This document shows, in pieces, positions 25,802 to 33,497 of a stretch of DNA of 64,000 nucleotides; within the stretch, counting starts at the first letter, position 1, and each line of letters begins with the position of its first letter. Origin of the DNA: Sanguibacter antarcticus (lineage in GTDB: Bacteria; Actinomycetota; Actinomycetes; Actinomycetales; Cellulomonadaceae); assembly GCF_002564005.1 (NCBI RefSeq), contig NZ_PDJG01000001.1:744001-808000 (forward strand). The letters run 5' to 3'. The translations under genes and the position numbers were made by a program. The notes under the pieces are model-generated. The model did not search any database and was not told the DNA's origin. It was given only the letters and a program-made list of their open reading frames with translations.

Positions 25802-26850
25802 GTCTCGCGGCGGTCTACCGCGCGAGCACACCGACCCGGCGATGGGTGGGATCAGCCGGTGTGGTCGTGGTGTGGTTCGCCCTCTACGAGGTGAACCTGC
25901 CGCTGTGGGACTGGATCCTCTACGACGTGCTGACGCTGTCCCCGACATCTCAGCTCGGTTCGGGTGTGCACTTCTTCTTCTACGACTCGGTCAAGATCGT
26001 GCTGCTGCTCGTCGGCGTGATCTTCGTGGTGACGGTGCTGCGGTCCTTCATGAGCGTGGAGCGCACCCGTGCGCTGCTCGGCGGCAAGCGGGAAGGCGTC
26101 GGCAACGTGCTGGCCGCCGGTCTCGGGGTGATCACCCCGTTCTGCTCGTGCAGCGCGGTGCCCGCATTCATCGGGTTCGTGGCAGCAGGTGTCCCGCTCG
26201 GCGTGACCATGAGCTTCCTCATCGCGAGCCCCCTGGTCAACGAGGTAGCGATCGCGCTGCTGTTCGGACTGTTCGGTCTCGGTCCTACTCTGCTCTACGT
26301 CGGGGCTGGTCTGGTCATCGCGGTCCTCGCGGGATTCACGCTCGGGAAGCTCAAGCTCGAGAGGTGGGTCGAGCCGTTCGTGTTCGAGACCCGCCTGGGC
26401 GGGCAGGTCATCGACTCCACCGCCGGCCTCGATCCTGGCGACCGGGTCCAGATGGGGGTCGAGGAGGTCGGCTCGATCCTGCGGAAGATCTGGCCCTACC
26501 TGCTCGTAGGCATCGGTCTGGGTGCCGCCATCCACGGCTGGGCACCGGAAGACTTCTTCACCAGGTACGCGGGGGAGTCCAACCCGTTCGCTGTCCTGAT
26601 CGCCGTGCTCGTCGGGATCCCGTTGTACTCCAACGCGGCGGGCATCTTGCCGCTGGTGGACGCGTTGCACGACAAAGGCCTGCCGATGGGCACGCTGCTC
26701 GCGTTCATGATGGCGGTCGTCGCGCTGAGCGTGCCCGAGATGATCCTGCTGCGCCGGGTCCTCAAGCCGCGCCTCATCGCGACGTTCATCGCGGTGACCG
26801 GCTCCGGCATCATCGCGGTCGGCTACCTCTTCAACGCTGTCCTGCCCTAG
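25798..26850 (+). CDS. UPF0718/ArsP-like permease
   Basis: A 350-aa membrane protein with about eight to ten TM helices. The family signature TPFCSCSAVPAFIGF (~residue 115) carries the Cys-x-Cys pair found in permeases related to ArsP, which exports trivalent organoarsenicals. The second half repeats the fold (GIPLYSNAAGILPLVDAL). A long cytoplasmic loop lies between the halves. GTG start overlaps the ArsR stop. Together with the ArsR and thioredoxin-like genes it forms a likely organoarsenical or thiophilic metalloid resistance operon. The substrate is inferred. Confidence 0.85.
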   Translation: MSLAAVYRASTPTRRWVGSAGVVVVWFALYEVNLPLWDWILYDVLTLSPTSQLGSGVHFFFYDSVKIVLLLVGVIFVVTVLRSFMSVERTRALLGGKREGVGNVLAAGLGVITPFCSCSAVPAFIGFVAAGVPLGVTMSFLIASPLVNEVAIALLFGLFGLGPTLLYVGAGLVIAVLAGFTLGKLKLERWVEPFVFETRLGGQVIDSTAGLDPGDRVQMGVEEVGSILRKIWPYLLVGIGLGAAIHGWAPEDFFTRYAGESNPFAVLIAVLVGIPLYSNAAGILPLVDALHDKGLPMGTLLAFMMAVVALSVPEMILLRRVLKPRLIATFIAVTGSGIIAVGYLFNAVLP

Positions 26851-26903
26851 GGCTCGCACCTGTCCGGAGCTTTCTGCACCACCTCGAGAAAGAAGCGCTC
26901 ACC

Positions 26904-27146
26904 ATGAACATCAAGATCCTCGGCCCCGGCTGTGCCAACTGCGTCACGCTGGAGCGTGTCACGCGGGAGGCCGTCGCGGAGCTCGGCCTGGAGGCTGAGA
27001 TCGAGAAGGTCACCGACTACGCGGCGATCATGGGGTACGGCGTCATGTCGACCCCGGGCCTCGTCGTCGACGAGACGGTCGTCCTGTCTGGGCGTGTGCC
27101 CACGGTCGCGAAGGTACGCGAGCTCTTGGAGGCTGCGTCCTCGTGA
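26904..27146 (+). CDS. Small thioredoxin-like protein (redox-active disulfide protein family)
   Basis: An 80-residue single thioredoxin-fold protein with the active-site pair Cys10/Cys13 in GPGCANCVTLERV and the cis-Pro loop in GVMSTPGLVVDE. Proteins of this type are commonly encoded next to UPF0718 permeases. It may reduce or deliver the permease substrate. Ribosome binding site AGAAAG. Last gene of the ArsR operon; two hairpins follow. Confidence 0.88.
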   Translation: MNIKILGPGCANCVTLERVTREAVAELGLEAEIEKVTDYAAIMGYGVMSTPGLVVDETVVLSGRVPTVAKVRELLEAASS

Positions 27147-27189
27147 ACTGACCGCCCAGGCGCCCGGGGGACCGGGCAACTGGGCGGCT

Positions 27190-27265
27190 GGGCTCAGCGA
27201 TGCGCTGAGCCCACCTGACGCACGTGCGGGGCTGCGACGCTGGTGCGTCGCAGCCCCGCACGTGC
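27190..27265. terminator. Tandem hairpins after the ArsR operon, convergent with the efflux pump gene
   Basis: The first hairpin has 10-bp arms (27190-27199 with 27203-27212). The second has perfect 21-bp arms (27220-27240 with 27245-27265) and a TGGT loop. No T-tract follows. They separate convergent operons. Confidence 0.8.
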
Positions 27266-27271
27266 GATCCG

Positions 27272-28816
27272 TCAGTGCGCGACGACGGGGACGTCGTCCA
27301 CGGCAGATCCCGCGGAGGCGGTCGCGGCGGCCCGTGCCGCGCGGTCTGCCCGTGAGCGGAACAGTGTCACGCTGGTCACCCCTCCGAGCAGGAAGATCGC
27401 TGCGGAGGCTGCGTAGGCGGTCGAGTAGCTGTGCAGCGCTGCCTCCGCGAGCACCTCTGGCGTGCCGGACGCGTGATCGACGAGGTAGTTCGCTGCGGCG
27501 GTCGCGGCCAGGGTGTTGAGGAGCGCCGTACCGATCGCTCCGCCGACCTGCTGCGACGTCGAGACCATGGCCGACGCAGCACCCGCCTTGGAGCGGTCCA
27601 CACCGAGCGTCGCGATTTGGAACGAGGGCGGCATGATCGAGCCCATCCCGATCCCCATGGCGATGAGCCCGGGCAGCACGTGCACGTAGGTGCTGTCGAC
27701 CTGGAGCAGCGTGAACGAGAACATCGCAAGCGCCCCGACGACCATCCCGAAGGGCACGACGACGCGGGGGCCGAAGCGCGGGAGGAGAAGGTTCGTCTGG
27801 ACCTGCGCGGTGACGATGATCGCCAGGACCATCGGGAGGAACGCTGTTCCGGTGCGCATCGGGGTGAAGCCGAGCGTCGTCTGCAGGTAGTACGTGAGGA
27901 AGAGGAACACCCCGAACATCCCCGACCCTGCGACGAGGATCGCGAGGAAGGCCGCACCGCGGTCGCGGTCGACGATGATGCTCAGCGGGAGGACAGGGGT
28001 GGCCGACGTGCGCTGGCGGAGCACGAAGCCGACGAGCAGGACGACCCCGAGGCTGATCGAGAGCCACGTCACGGGTGCGTCCCAGCCGGCAGGCTCGGCC
28101 TGAGAGAAGCCGAAGACGATCCCGAAGAGGCCGGCTGAGCCGAGCAGCACGCCCGGGACGTCCAGCGGCTGGCGACCGGAGTGGCCGCCGCGGGGGAGCA
28201 GCACGACGCCGGCGACGAACGCGATCGCTGCGATGGCGACGTTCACGTAGAGGTTCCAGCGCCAGTCGAAGTTCTGGGTGAGGTAGCCGCCGAGGAGCAG
28301 GCCGATGGCGCCGCCCATCCCGGCGATGGCGCCGAAGACCCCGAAGGCGCGCCCGCGCTCTTTCGGGTTGGTGAAGGTGGTCGTGAGGACCGACAGCGCT
28401 GCAGGCGCGAGGAGCGCCGCGAACACACCTTGGAGCGCCCGTGCTGCGACGAGCATGGTGAAGGTCTGGGCGGCTCCACCGATCGCCGAGGCGAGCGCGA
28501 AACCGACGAGCCCGACGAGGAACATGCGTCGCCGGCCGAGCATGTCGGAGAGGCGACCGCCGAGCAGCAGGAGGCTGCCGAAGGCGAGCGCGTACGCGGT
28601 GACCACCCACTGGCGGTCGTTGTTCGAGAACGCGAGGTCGAGCTGGGCCGAGGGGAGCGCGATGTTCACGATGGTTGCGTCGAGCACGACCATGAGCTGA
28701 GCGAGAGCGACCGTCGCGAGGACGTACCAGCGTCGCGACGGGTGCGCGGACGTCGGTGCCTCGGCGAGGCCCGCGGGCGCAGCCGCGGGCTGCTGGGGGG
28801 AAGTGCGTGTAGGCAT
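27272..28816 (-). CDS. DHA2-family MFS drug efflux transporter (14 TM)
   Basis: A 514-residue proton-driven exporter of the EmrB/QacA type. The N-terminal motif VLDATIVNIALPSAQLDL (TM1, Asp-containing), motif A GRLSDMLGRRRMF and motif C GFGAIAGMGGAIGLLLGGYL are visible, and 14 TM helices can be counted. It exports cationic or hydrophobic toxicants in characterised relatives; the substrate here is unknown. The divergent TetR gene and the palindrome overlapping its promoter indicate repression by TetR. It begins about 130 bases from that gene. Confidence 0.93.
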   Translation of the reverse strand: MPTRTSPQQPAAAPAGLAEAPTSAHPSRRWYVLATVALAQLMVVLDATIVNIALPSAQLDLAFSNNDRQWVVTAYALAFGSLLLLGGRLSDMLGRRRMFLVGLVGFALASAIGGAAQTFTMLVAARALQGVFAALLAPAALSVLTTTFTNPKERGRAFGVFGAIAGMGGAIGLLLGGYLTQNFDWRWNLYVNVAIAAIAFVAGVVLLPRGGHSGRQPLDVPGVLLGSAGLFGIVFGFSQAEPAGWDAPVTWLSISLGVVLLVGFVLRQRTSATPVLPLSIIVDRDRGAAFLAILVAGSGMFGVFLFLTYYLQTTLGFTPMRTGTAFLPMVLAIIVTAQVQTNLLLPRFGPRVVVPFGMVVGALAMFSFTLLQVDSTYVHVLPGLIAMGIGMGSIMPPSFQIATLGVDRSKAGAASAMVSTSQQVGGAIGTALLNTLAATAAANYLVDHASGTPEVLAEAALHSYSTAYAASAAIFLLGGVTSVTLFRSRADRAARAAATASAGSAVDDVPVVAH

Positions 28817-28861
28817 AGGTGTCTCCGAGGACGTCGTGGTCGGTAGGACGACGGTAATACA

Positions 28862-28875
28862 GAACTGACCAGTTC
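28862..28875. promoter_or_regulatory. Candidate TetR operator
   Basis: GAACTGACCAGTTC is a perfect 6-2-6 palindrome containing the ACTGACCAGT-type core seen in TetR-family operators. It lies between the divergent efflux-pump and TetR genes. On the minus strand it lies just upstream of TGTATTAC, a likely -10 region of the pump promoter. Confidence 0.65.
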
Positions 28876-28946
28876 CGGAACCCCTCGGTGCCGATTTGTT
28901 TTCGATCGGGTCGACCAGCGATGATGGAGGAGACGAGAGGGACCCG

Positions 28947-29588
28947 ATGGACGTTCAGCAGGACGAGGCGACCGTGGCTCGCCCCCCACGGCGACGTGGC
29001 CGGCGACGCGACAGCACTCGCGACGACGCGATCCTCGAGGCCGCCCGCGAGCTGCTCGTCGAGCGCGGCTACGAGAACATGACGATGGACGCCGTCGCCG
29101 AGCGAGCCGGAGCAGGCAAGGCGACGCTCTACCGCCGGTGGGACTCCAAGACCGACCTCATCGTCGATGCCATCACCTGCCACGGGTACGCAGACCTCAC
29201 GGTCGACAACATCCCCGACACCGGCTCGCTGCGCGGTGACCTGCTCGGTCTGCACCACGCCAAGGTGCGGACCGACGTCGACGACCTCATGGCCGGCCTC
29301 GCGGCCGTGGTGAGAGACGACCCGCACGTGGCCGCGGTCTTCCAGCGGCAGTTCGTCCAGACCCGCACCCGCCTCATGCGAGACCTCCTCGAGCGGGCCG
29401 ACCGACGCGGCGAGATCCCACCAGGGCGGGACCTCGACATGATCGCGATCGTCGGCCCAGCGATGATCTCCTACCAGAAGGTCACCACCGGAGCTCCCCT
29501 CGACCACGACTTCGTCCTGCGGCTCATCGACACCGTCCTCGTCCCCCTCGCCACGGCCGAGCACCCCACCGAGAGCACGCAGCTCTGA
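28947..29588 (+). CDS. TetR family transcriptional regulator
   Basis: A 213-aa repressor. The N-terminal HTH spans ~25-70 with AILEAARELLVERGYENMTMDAVAERAGAGKATLYRRWDSK split over helices 1-4. The C-terminal ligand domain contains a LDxMIAIVGPAMISYQKV segment typical of TetR_C_16/AcrR-like proteins. The ATG at 28947 follows GAGAGGG; an earlier in-frame start at 28896 has no ribosome binding site. Divergent from the DHA2 pump, it probably controls the pump and itself through the palindrome between them. Confidence 0.9.
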   Translation: MDVQQDEATVARPPRRRGRRRDSTRDDAILEAARELLVERGYENMTMDAVAERAGAGKATLYRRWDSKTDLIVDAITCHGYADLTVDNIPDTGSLRGDLLGLHHAKVRTDVDDLMAGLAAVVRDDPHVAAVFQRQFVQTRTRLMRDLLERADRRGEIPPGRDLDMIAIVGPAMISYQKVTTGAPLDHDFVLRLIDTVLVPLATAEHPTESTQL

Positions 29589-29677
29589 GCGGCGTCGCAC
29601 CCGCCGCGCACTCGACATCGACGGCCAGCGACGAGCACGGAGACCGGGCGGCCGTTGATCGGCTCCGACCAGGCCGC

Positions 29678-29683
29678 TAGCCT
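29678..29683 (+). promoter_or_regulatory. -10 element of leaderless Nif3-family gene promoter
   Basis: TAGCCT ends six bases before GTG 29690 and three before ATG 29687. The spacing used elsewhere in the window points to the GTG. Confidence 0.5.
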
Positions 29684-29689
29684 GCGATG

Positions 29690-30892
29690 GTGACCCCGAA
29701 CCCGCTCTTGTCAGACGTTCTCAGCACGCTCGACGCACGCTTCCCGCCCAGCACAGCAGAGTCCTGGGACAGGGTCGGGCTTGTCGTCGGCGACCCCCGG
29801 CAGAGCGTCCGCAAGGTCCTCTTCGCGGTCGACCCCGTCAGCGTCGTCATCGAGGAAGCGCTCGAGTGGGGCGCCGATCTCCTCGTGACCCACCATCCGC
29901 TCCTCCTCGACCCCGTCAGCTCCGTCGCCGTCACCACCGCGAAAGGGGCGGCGATCACCGCGCTCGTCCGCGGCGGGTGCGCGCTCTACGTCGCCCACAC
30001 CAACGCCGACGCGGCGGACGGGGGCGTCGCGGACGCGCTCGCGGACGTGGTCGGGCTCGTGGACCGCCGACCGCTCGTCGCCGCGCAGGCACACGCGCTC
30101 GACAAGCACGTCGTCTACGTACCGACCCCCTCTGCAGCGGCTCTCGTCGACGCGATGTCCGCGGCCGGTGCCGGGGCGATCGGCGAGTACTCGCGCGTCG
30201 CGTGGACCACGACGGGTACCGGAACGTTCGTCCCCTCCGACGACGCGCACCCGGCCATCGGTTCTGCCGGCGTCGTCGAAGAGGTCGACGAGACCCGGGT
30301 GGAGATGGTCGCGCCGAGGGCCCTGCGGGACGCCGTCCTCGCTGCGGTGCGGGCAGCGCACCCGTACGAGGAGGTCGCGTTCGACGTGCTCGAGCTCGCT
30401 CCACGCGACAGCACGACGGGTCTCGGCCGGGTCGGCACGCTCGAGCGGCGGTCGACGCTCCGTGAGCTCGCCGAGCACGTCGCGGCCGGTCTCCCGCCGA
30501 CAGCACAAGGAGTCCGGGTCGCCGGTGACCTCGACGCGAAGGTCGTCTCCGTGGCCGTGCTCGGGGGGTCGGGCGGGTCCCTCTTCGACGCGGTCCGCGC
30601 CGCGGGGGTCGACGTCTACGTCACGTCCGACCTCAAGCACCACCAGGTCTCGGAGCTGCGCGAGGAGGTCGAGTTCCAGGCGGTCGCCGACGGACGCGCA
30701 CCGCAGAGCGCGACGCCGTTCATCATCGACACGGCCCACTTCGCGAGCGAGTGGCCCTGGCTGCAGCTCGCGGCGCGCGACCTGGTGCACGATGTCGGTG
30801 CGATCGGCACTACGGTTGAGACCCGGGTCAGCACCCGTCGCACCGACCCCTGGGTCGCACGCTTCGGTCCGAGCGACCCGGTCGAGAACTGA
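29690..30892 (+). CDS. Nif3-like dinuclear metal centre protein (YbgI/DUF34 family)
   Basis: A 400-residue member of the universally conserved Nif3/YbgI family that forms hexamers or toroids with a dinuclear metal site. Metal-ligand motifs are visible as WDRVGLVVGDP, the LLVTHHPLLLDP His-His-Pro, the AHTNADAADGG loop and, at the C-terminus, DLKHHQVSE and IIDTAHFASEWPWL. The central insertion (~120-240) is the PII-like domain found in long forms. A GTP cyclohydrolase-I-like role has been proposed for some relatives but is unproven. The next gene, a zinc-ribbon protein, starts 31 bases downstream, a pairing also present in mycobacteria (Rv2230c-Rv2229c). Confidence 0.92.
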   Translation: MTPNPLLSDVLSTLDARFPPSTAESWDRVGLVVGDPRQSVRKVLFAVDPVSVVIEEALEWGADLLVTHHPLLLDPVSSVAVTTAKGAAITALVRGGCALYVAHTNADAADGGVADALADVVGLVDRRPLVAAQAHALDKHVVYVPTPSAAALVDAMSAAGAGAIGEYSRVAWTTTGTGTFVPSDDAHPAIGSAGVVEEVDETRVEMVAPRALRDAVLAAVRAAHPYEEVAFDVLELAPRDSTTGLGRVGTLERRSTLRELAEHVAAGLPPTAQGVRVAGDLDAKVVSVAVLGGSGGSLFDAVRAAGVDVYVTSDLKHHQVSELREEVEFQAVADGRAPQSATPFIIDTAHFASEWPWLQLAARDLVHDVGAIGTTVETRVSTRRTDPWVARFGPSDPVEN

Positions 30893-30923
30893 ACACCATC
30901 AGCGCTACGGAAGGACACCACCC

Positions 30924-31673
30924 GTGACCACAGCACCCGCCGAGGACCAACGCCGGCTCCTGGAGGTCCAGGCGCTCGACACCCGAGTCCAGCAGCTGGC
31001 GCACAAGCGCACCGCCCTCCCGGCGCTCGCTCGTGTCACGGAGGTCGAGTCCCAGCTGGCCGATCTCCACACCGCGCTGGTCACGTCTCGCACGGCCGTC
31101 AACGACCTGCGGCGCGAGCTGACGAAGGCGGAGAACGACGTCGAGCAGGTGCGTGCTCGTGCGACACGTGACCAGGCACGGCTCGACTCCGGCGCCGTCG
31201 GCGCCAAGGACGCTCAGGCGCTCGTCAACGAGCTCGAGTCCCTGGCCCGTCGTCAGAACGGGCTCGAGGAGATCGAGCTCGAGATCATGGAGCGGCTCGA
31301 AGCGCACGAGGACGCTCTGGCGAAGCTCGACGAGGCGAACGCGAAGGTCCTTGCTGCACAGGCAGAGGCCGCGACCGAGCGGGATGCGGCGTTCGCGGAG
31401 ATCGACACCGAGGTGAGCGCTGTCCAGGCGAAGCGTGTCGGCGCTGTCGAGGGGATCGACCCCGGGCTCGTCAAGCTCTACGACAAGCTGCGTGGGCAGC
31501 TCGGCGGGCTCGGCGCCGCGGCGTTCCGTGGGCGCCGGTGCGAGGGCTGCCGGCTCGAGATGAACCCGACGGACGCCCAGCGGATCCGCACCGCGGCACC
31601 TGACGAGGTCATCACGTGCGAGGAGTGCGACCGGATCCTCGTCCGCTCGGTCGAGACGAAGCCGGTCGACTGA
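30924..31673 (+). CDS. C4 zinc-ribbon coiled-coil protein (CT398-like)
   Basis: A 249-residue cytosolic protein. Residues ~8-190 form a long antiparallel coiled coil rich in Glu/Arg/Leu (LLEVQALDTRVQQLAHKRT onward). The C-terminus is a zinc ribbon with Cys pairs in GRRCEGCRLEM and ITCEECDRILV. The fold matches the CT398/HP0958 family, members of which act as chaperones or adaptors for secretion or RNA metabolism; the actinobacterial role is unknown. GTG start with GGAAGGA upstream. Translated with the Nif3-like gene as an operon. Convergent with yaaA. Confidence 0.9.
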   Translation: MTTAPAEDQRRLLEVQALDTRVQQLAHKRTALPALARVTEVESQLADLHTALVTSRTAVNDLRRELTKAENDVEQVRARATRDQARLDSGAVGAKDAQALVNELESLARRQNGLEEIELEIMERLEAHEDALAKLDEANAKVLAAQAEAATERDAAFAEIDTEVSAVQAKRVGAVEGIDPGLVKLYDKLRGQLGGLGAAAFRGRRCEGCRLEMNPTDAQRIRTAAPDEVITCEECDRILVRSVETKPVD

Positions 31674-31684
31674 GCGCGGTCGGT

Positions 31685-32461
31685 CTAGCCGACGACGAGC
31701 TCGAGGACCGACCCACCGGACGTGCTCGTCGTGTGCGTGGCATCGAGCAGCGTGGTGCCGACGAGCTCGTGAGCGGCCTTGTGGACGTCCTCGCTGGACC
31801 GCGGCGGCTCCCCGGCCCGCGTGAGCAGGTAACGGACGAGCAGGCCGCGGGTGTGCTTCGCGTTGTGCGACACGACGCTGCGTCGTCCGTCGAGCTCCCG
31901 GAGCACCCGGACGGTGACCCAGTCCGTCCCGCGCGCGGGACGCCACGCGGCGACGTAGGGCGCGGAGCGGCAGTCGACGACGACGTCGCCGAGGGCGCGG
32001 GGCGCCAGTGCGCTCTCGAGGTGCGGGCGCCAGGACTGTGCCAGCGGGCCGATCGGGGGAAGGTCGGTCCCCATCGAGAGGCGGTACGCCGGGATACGGT
32101 CGTCCGGCCCGACGGCTCCCCAGAGCGCGGACACCGTGACGACGCTCGTGCGGGCACGGTCCGCCGCCTCGTCCTCGAGCGACGAGAGGTGGGCCGCCGC
32201 GTAGAGCACCCCTGAGTAGACGTCAGCGGCGCGCCCGGCGGGCTCGACGTCGAGCCGCGTGTTGCGTGCCACCTCGTCCGCCAGGCTCGCACCGACACCG
32301 AGGGTCGTCAGAGCGTCCCGACGCGCGCTGGCACGGCGCAACGCCGTCAGGACGGCCCGGCGGTGGCGCGTGAGCCCGGGGTTGGTCAGGGCGCCGAGAT
32401 CGACCGGATCACCGGTGAGCGGCGGAGTCTTGCCCTCGGACGGCGGAAGGAGGATGAGCAC
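31685..32461 (-). CDS. yaaA: Peroxide stress protein YaaA (DUF328)
   Basis: A 258-aa member of the YaaA family, which in E. coli limits iron-driven oxidative damage and binds DNA. The conserved N-terminal LILLPPSEGKTPP and the NAKHTRGLLVRYLL motif are clear, with YSGVLYAAAHL in between. The GTG start is set by TAGCAT (32473-32468 on the minus strand) ending six bases upstream, so the mRNA is leaderless. Divergent from the tautomerase-like gene with about 50 bases between starts. Confidence 0.9.
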   Translation of the reverse strand: MLILLPPSEGKTPPLTGDPVDLGALTNPGLTRHRRAVLTALRRASARRDALTTLGVGASLADEVARNTRLDVEPAGRAADVYSGVLYAAAHLSSLEDEAADRARTSVVTVSALWGAVGPDDRIPAYRLSMGTDLPPIGPLAQSWRPHLESALAPRALGDVVVDCRSAPYVAAWRPARGTDWVTVRVLRELDGRRSVVSHNAKHTRGLLVRYLLTRAGEPPRSSEDVHKAAHELVGTTLLDATHTTSTSGGSVLELVVG

Positions 32462-32514
32462 ACCGGAATGCTAGTGCGTGCGCGAGGCGATCTCGTCGGG
32501 TAGGTTCTGCGCCC

Positions 32515-32901
32515 ATGGCACAGGTGAAGGTGTACGGCAGGCGTTCTGCCTGGGCAGGTGTGCGAGACGAGCTGTCGACGCAGATCCACGAGGCGCTCGT
32601 CGGAGCGTGGCAGATGCCACGCGACAAGCGGTTCCAACGATTTCTGTGGCTCGACGACGACGACCTCGTGGCCCCCCTGCGAAGCGAGCGATATCTCCTC
32701 ATCGAGGTGGTGGCGTTCGCAGGCCGTAGCCGGGGCGCTCGACGGGCACTCATCGGGGCCCTCTACGAGCAGGTGTGCGGACCGTTCGACCTTCCGGTCG
32801 ACGACCTGGAGATCGTGCTCATCGAAGCACCACAGGAGTCGTGGGGGATCCGCGGCGTGAGCGGGGACGAGCTCTCTCTGACGTACCCCGTCTCCATCTA
32901 G
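32515..32901 (+). CDS. Tautomerase-family protein lacking the N-terminal Pro
   Basis: A 128-residue protein of the 4-oxalocrotonate tautomerase/Tautomerase_2 fold group. It has MAQVKVYGRRSAW, an amphipathic helix IHEALVGAWQMP, FQRFLWLDDDDL, YLLIEVVAFAGRS and VLIEAPQESWGIRG. Canonical members expose Pro at position 2 as the catalytic base; this protein has Ala2 in MAQVK, so catalysis would have to differ. The same MAQVKxYG start occurs in related actinobacterial proteins, from memory. TAGGTT lies eight bases before the ATG, so the leader is absent or very short. Just upstream of rnpB. Confidence 0.75.
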   Translation: MAQVKVYGRRSAWAGVRDELSTQIHEALVGAWQMPRDKRFQRFLWLDDDDLVAPLRSERYLLIEVVAFAGRSRGARRALIGALYEQVCGPFDLPVDDLEIVLIEAPQESWGIRGVSGDELSLTYPVSI

Positions 32902-32914
32902 CCGCTGCGCCGAG

Positions 32915-32920
32915 TAGGCT
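32915..32920 (+). promoter_or_regulatory. -10 element of rnpB promoter
   Basis: TAGGCT ends seven bases before the predicted 5' end of the RNase P RNA. Confidence 0.6.
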
Positions 32921-32927
32921 CTCCTCT

Positions 32928-33312
32928 GCGGATGAGTTGGCCAGACGACCGCGTCGACGGGTTCGCCCGTCGCCGAGGAACGTCCGGGCTCCACAGAGCG
33001 AGGTGGTGGGTAACACCCACCCGGGGTGACCCGCGGGAAAGTGCCACAGAAAAGAGACCGCCGGCGCGCTCGCGTGTCCGGTAAGGGTGAAACGGTGGTG
33101 TAAGAGACCACCAGCGTGCCGGGTGACCGGCGCGGCTAGGTAAACCCCACCTGGAGCAAGGTCAGACAGGATGCGCTCGAGGGCTGCTCGCCCGAGCATC
33201 TGGGTAGGCCGCTAGAGGCGTGCGGCAACGTACGTCGTAGATGGATGGTCGTCGTCTGTGCACGGGCAACCAGCACAGGCACAGAACCCGGCGTATCGGC
33301 CAGCTCATCCGC
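32928..33312 (+). ncRNA. rnpB: RNase P RNA component (bacterial type A)
   Basis: Catalytic RNA that trims tRNA 5' ends. The terminal helix P1 is closed by GCGGATGAGTTGGCC at the 5' end and GGCCAGCTCATCCGC at the 3' end. Conserved core segments are present: GAGGAACGTCCGGGCTCC, the CAGAAAAGAGACCGCC stretch, GTAAGGGTGAAACGGTGGTGTAAGAG-type J11/12 to J12/11 sequence, and ACAGAACCCGGCGTATCGGCC near the 3' end. Boundaries are from the P1 pairing. Confidence 0.96.
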
Positions 33313-33369
33313 TCTCTGGCCGCCCAGACAAGGACATACGTCCCGGTACCCCCTACGTACCGCTGGTGC

Positions 33370-33375
33370 TACTGT
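33370..33375 (+). promoter_or_regulatory. Possible -10 of the beta-glucoside PTS operon
   Basis: TACTGT lies about 24 bases before the RAT element. No good -35 is visible; it would give a transcript starting near 33382 that includes the whole antitermination switch. Confidence 0.4.
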
Positions 33376-33398
33376 CTTCTTCGAGCGAACGCTCACAA

Positions 33399-33426
33399 GG
33401 ATTGTTACCCGCAACGGGGCAAGACC
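33399..33426 (+). promoter_or_regulatory. Ribonucleic antiterminator (RAT) for a LicT/BglG protein
   Basis: The stretch starts GGATTGTTACCCGCA and ends GGGGCAAGACC, close to the consensus RAT of the BglG/LicT family. Its last bases form the start of the downstream terminator stem, so RAT folding and the terminator are mutually exclusive. Confidence 0.9.
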
Positions 33427-33463
33427 TGAGACGCACCTAGGTGCGACTCGGGTCTATTTTTTT
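33422..33463 (+). terminator. Intrinsic terminator controlled by the RAT
   Basis: AGACC-GAG and GCACC pair with GTGC and CTC-GGTCT (33422-33437 with 33441-33455), followed by TATTTTTTT. It overlaps the RAT by five bases and stands upstream of the PTS gene, the classical bgl/lic antitermination arrangement. Confidence 0.9.
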
Positions 33464-33497
33464 GCCTCCCGCGGGGACCAGCGCGGAAGGAATGACA

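Noticed and set aside
26847..29618. 923-aa minus-strand open frame
   Set aside because: Runs antisense through the thioredoxin and TetR genes and out of frame through the efflux pump; low-complexity translation.
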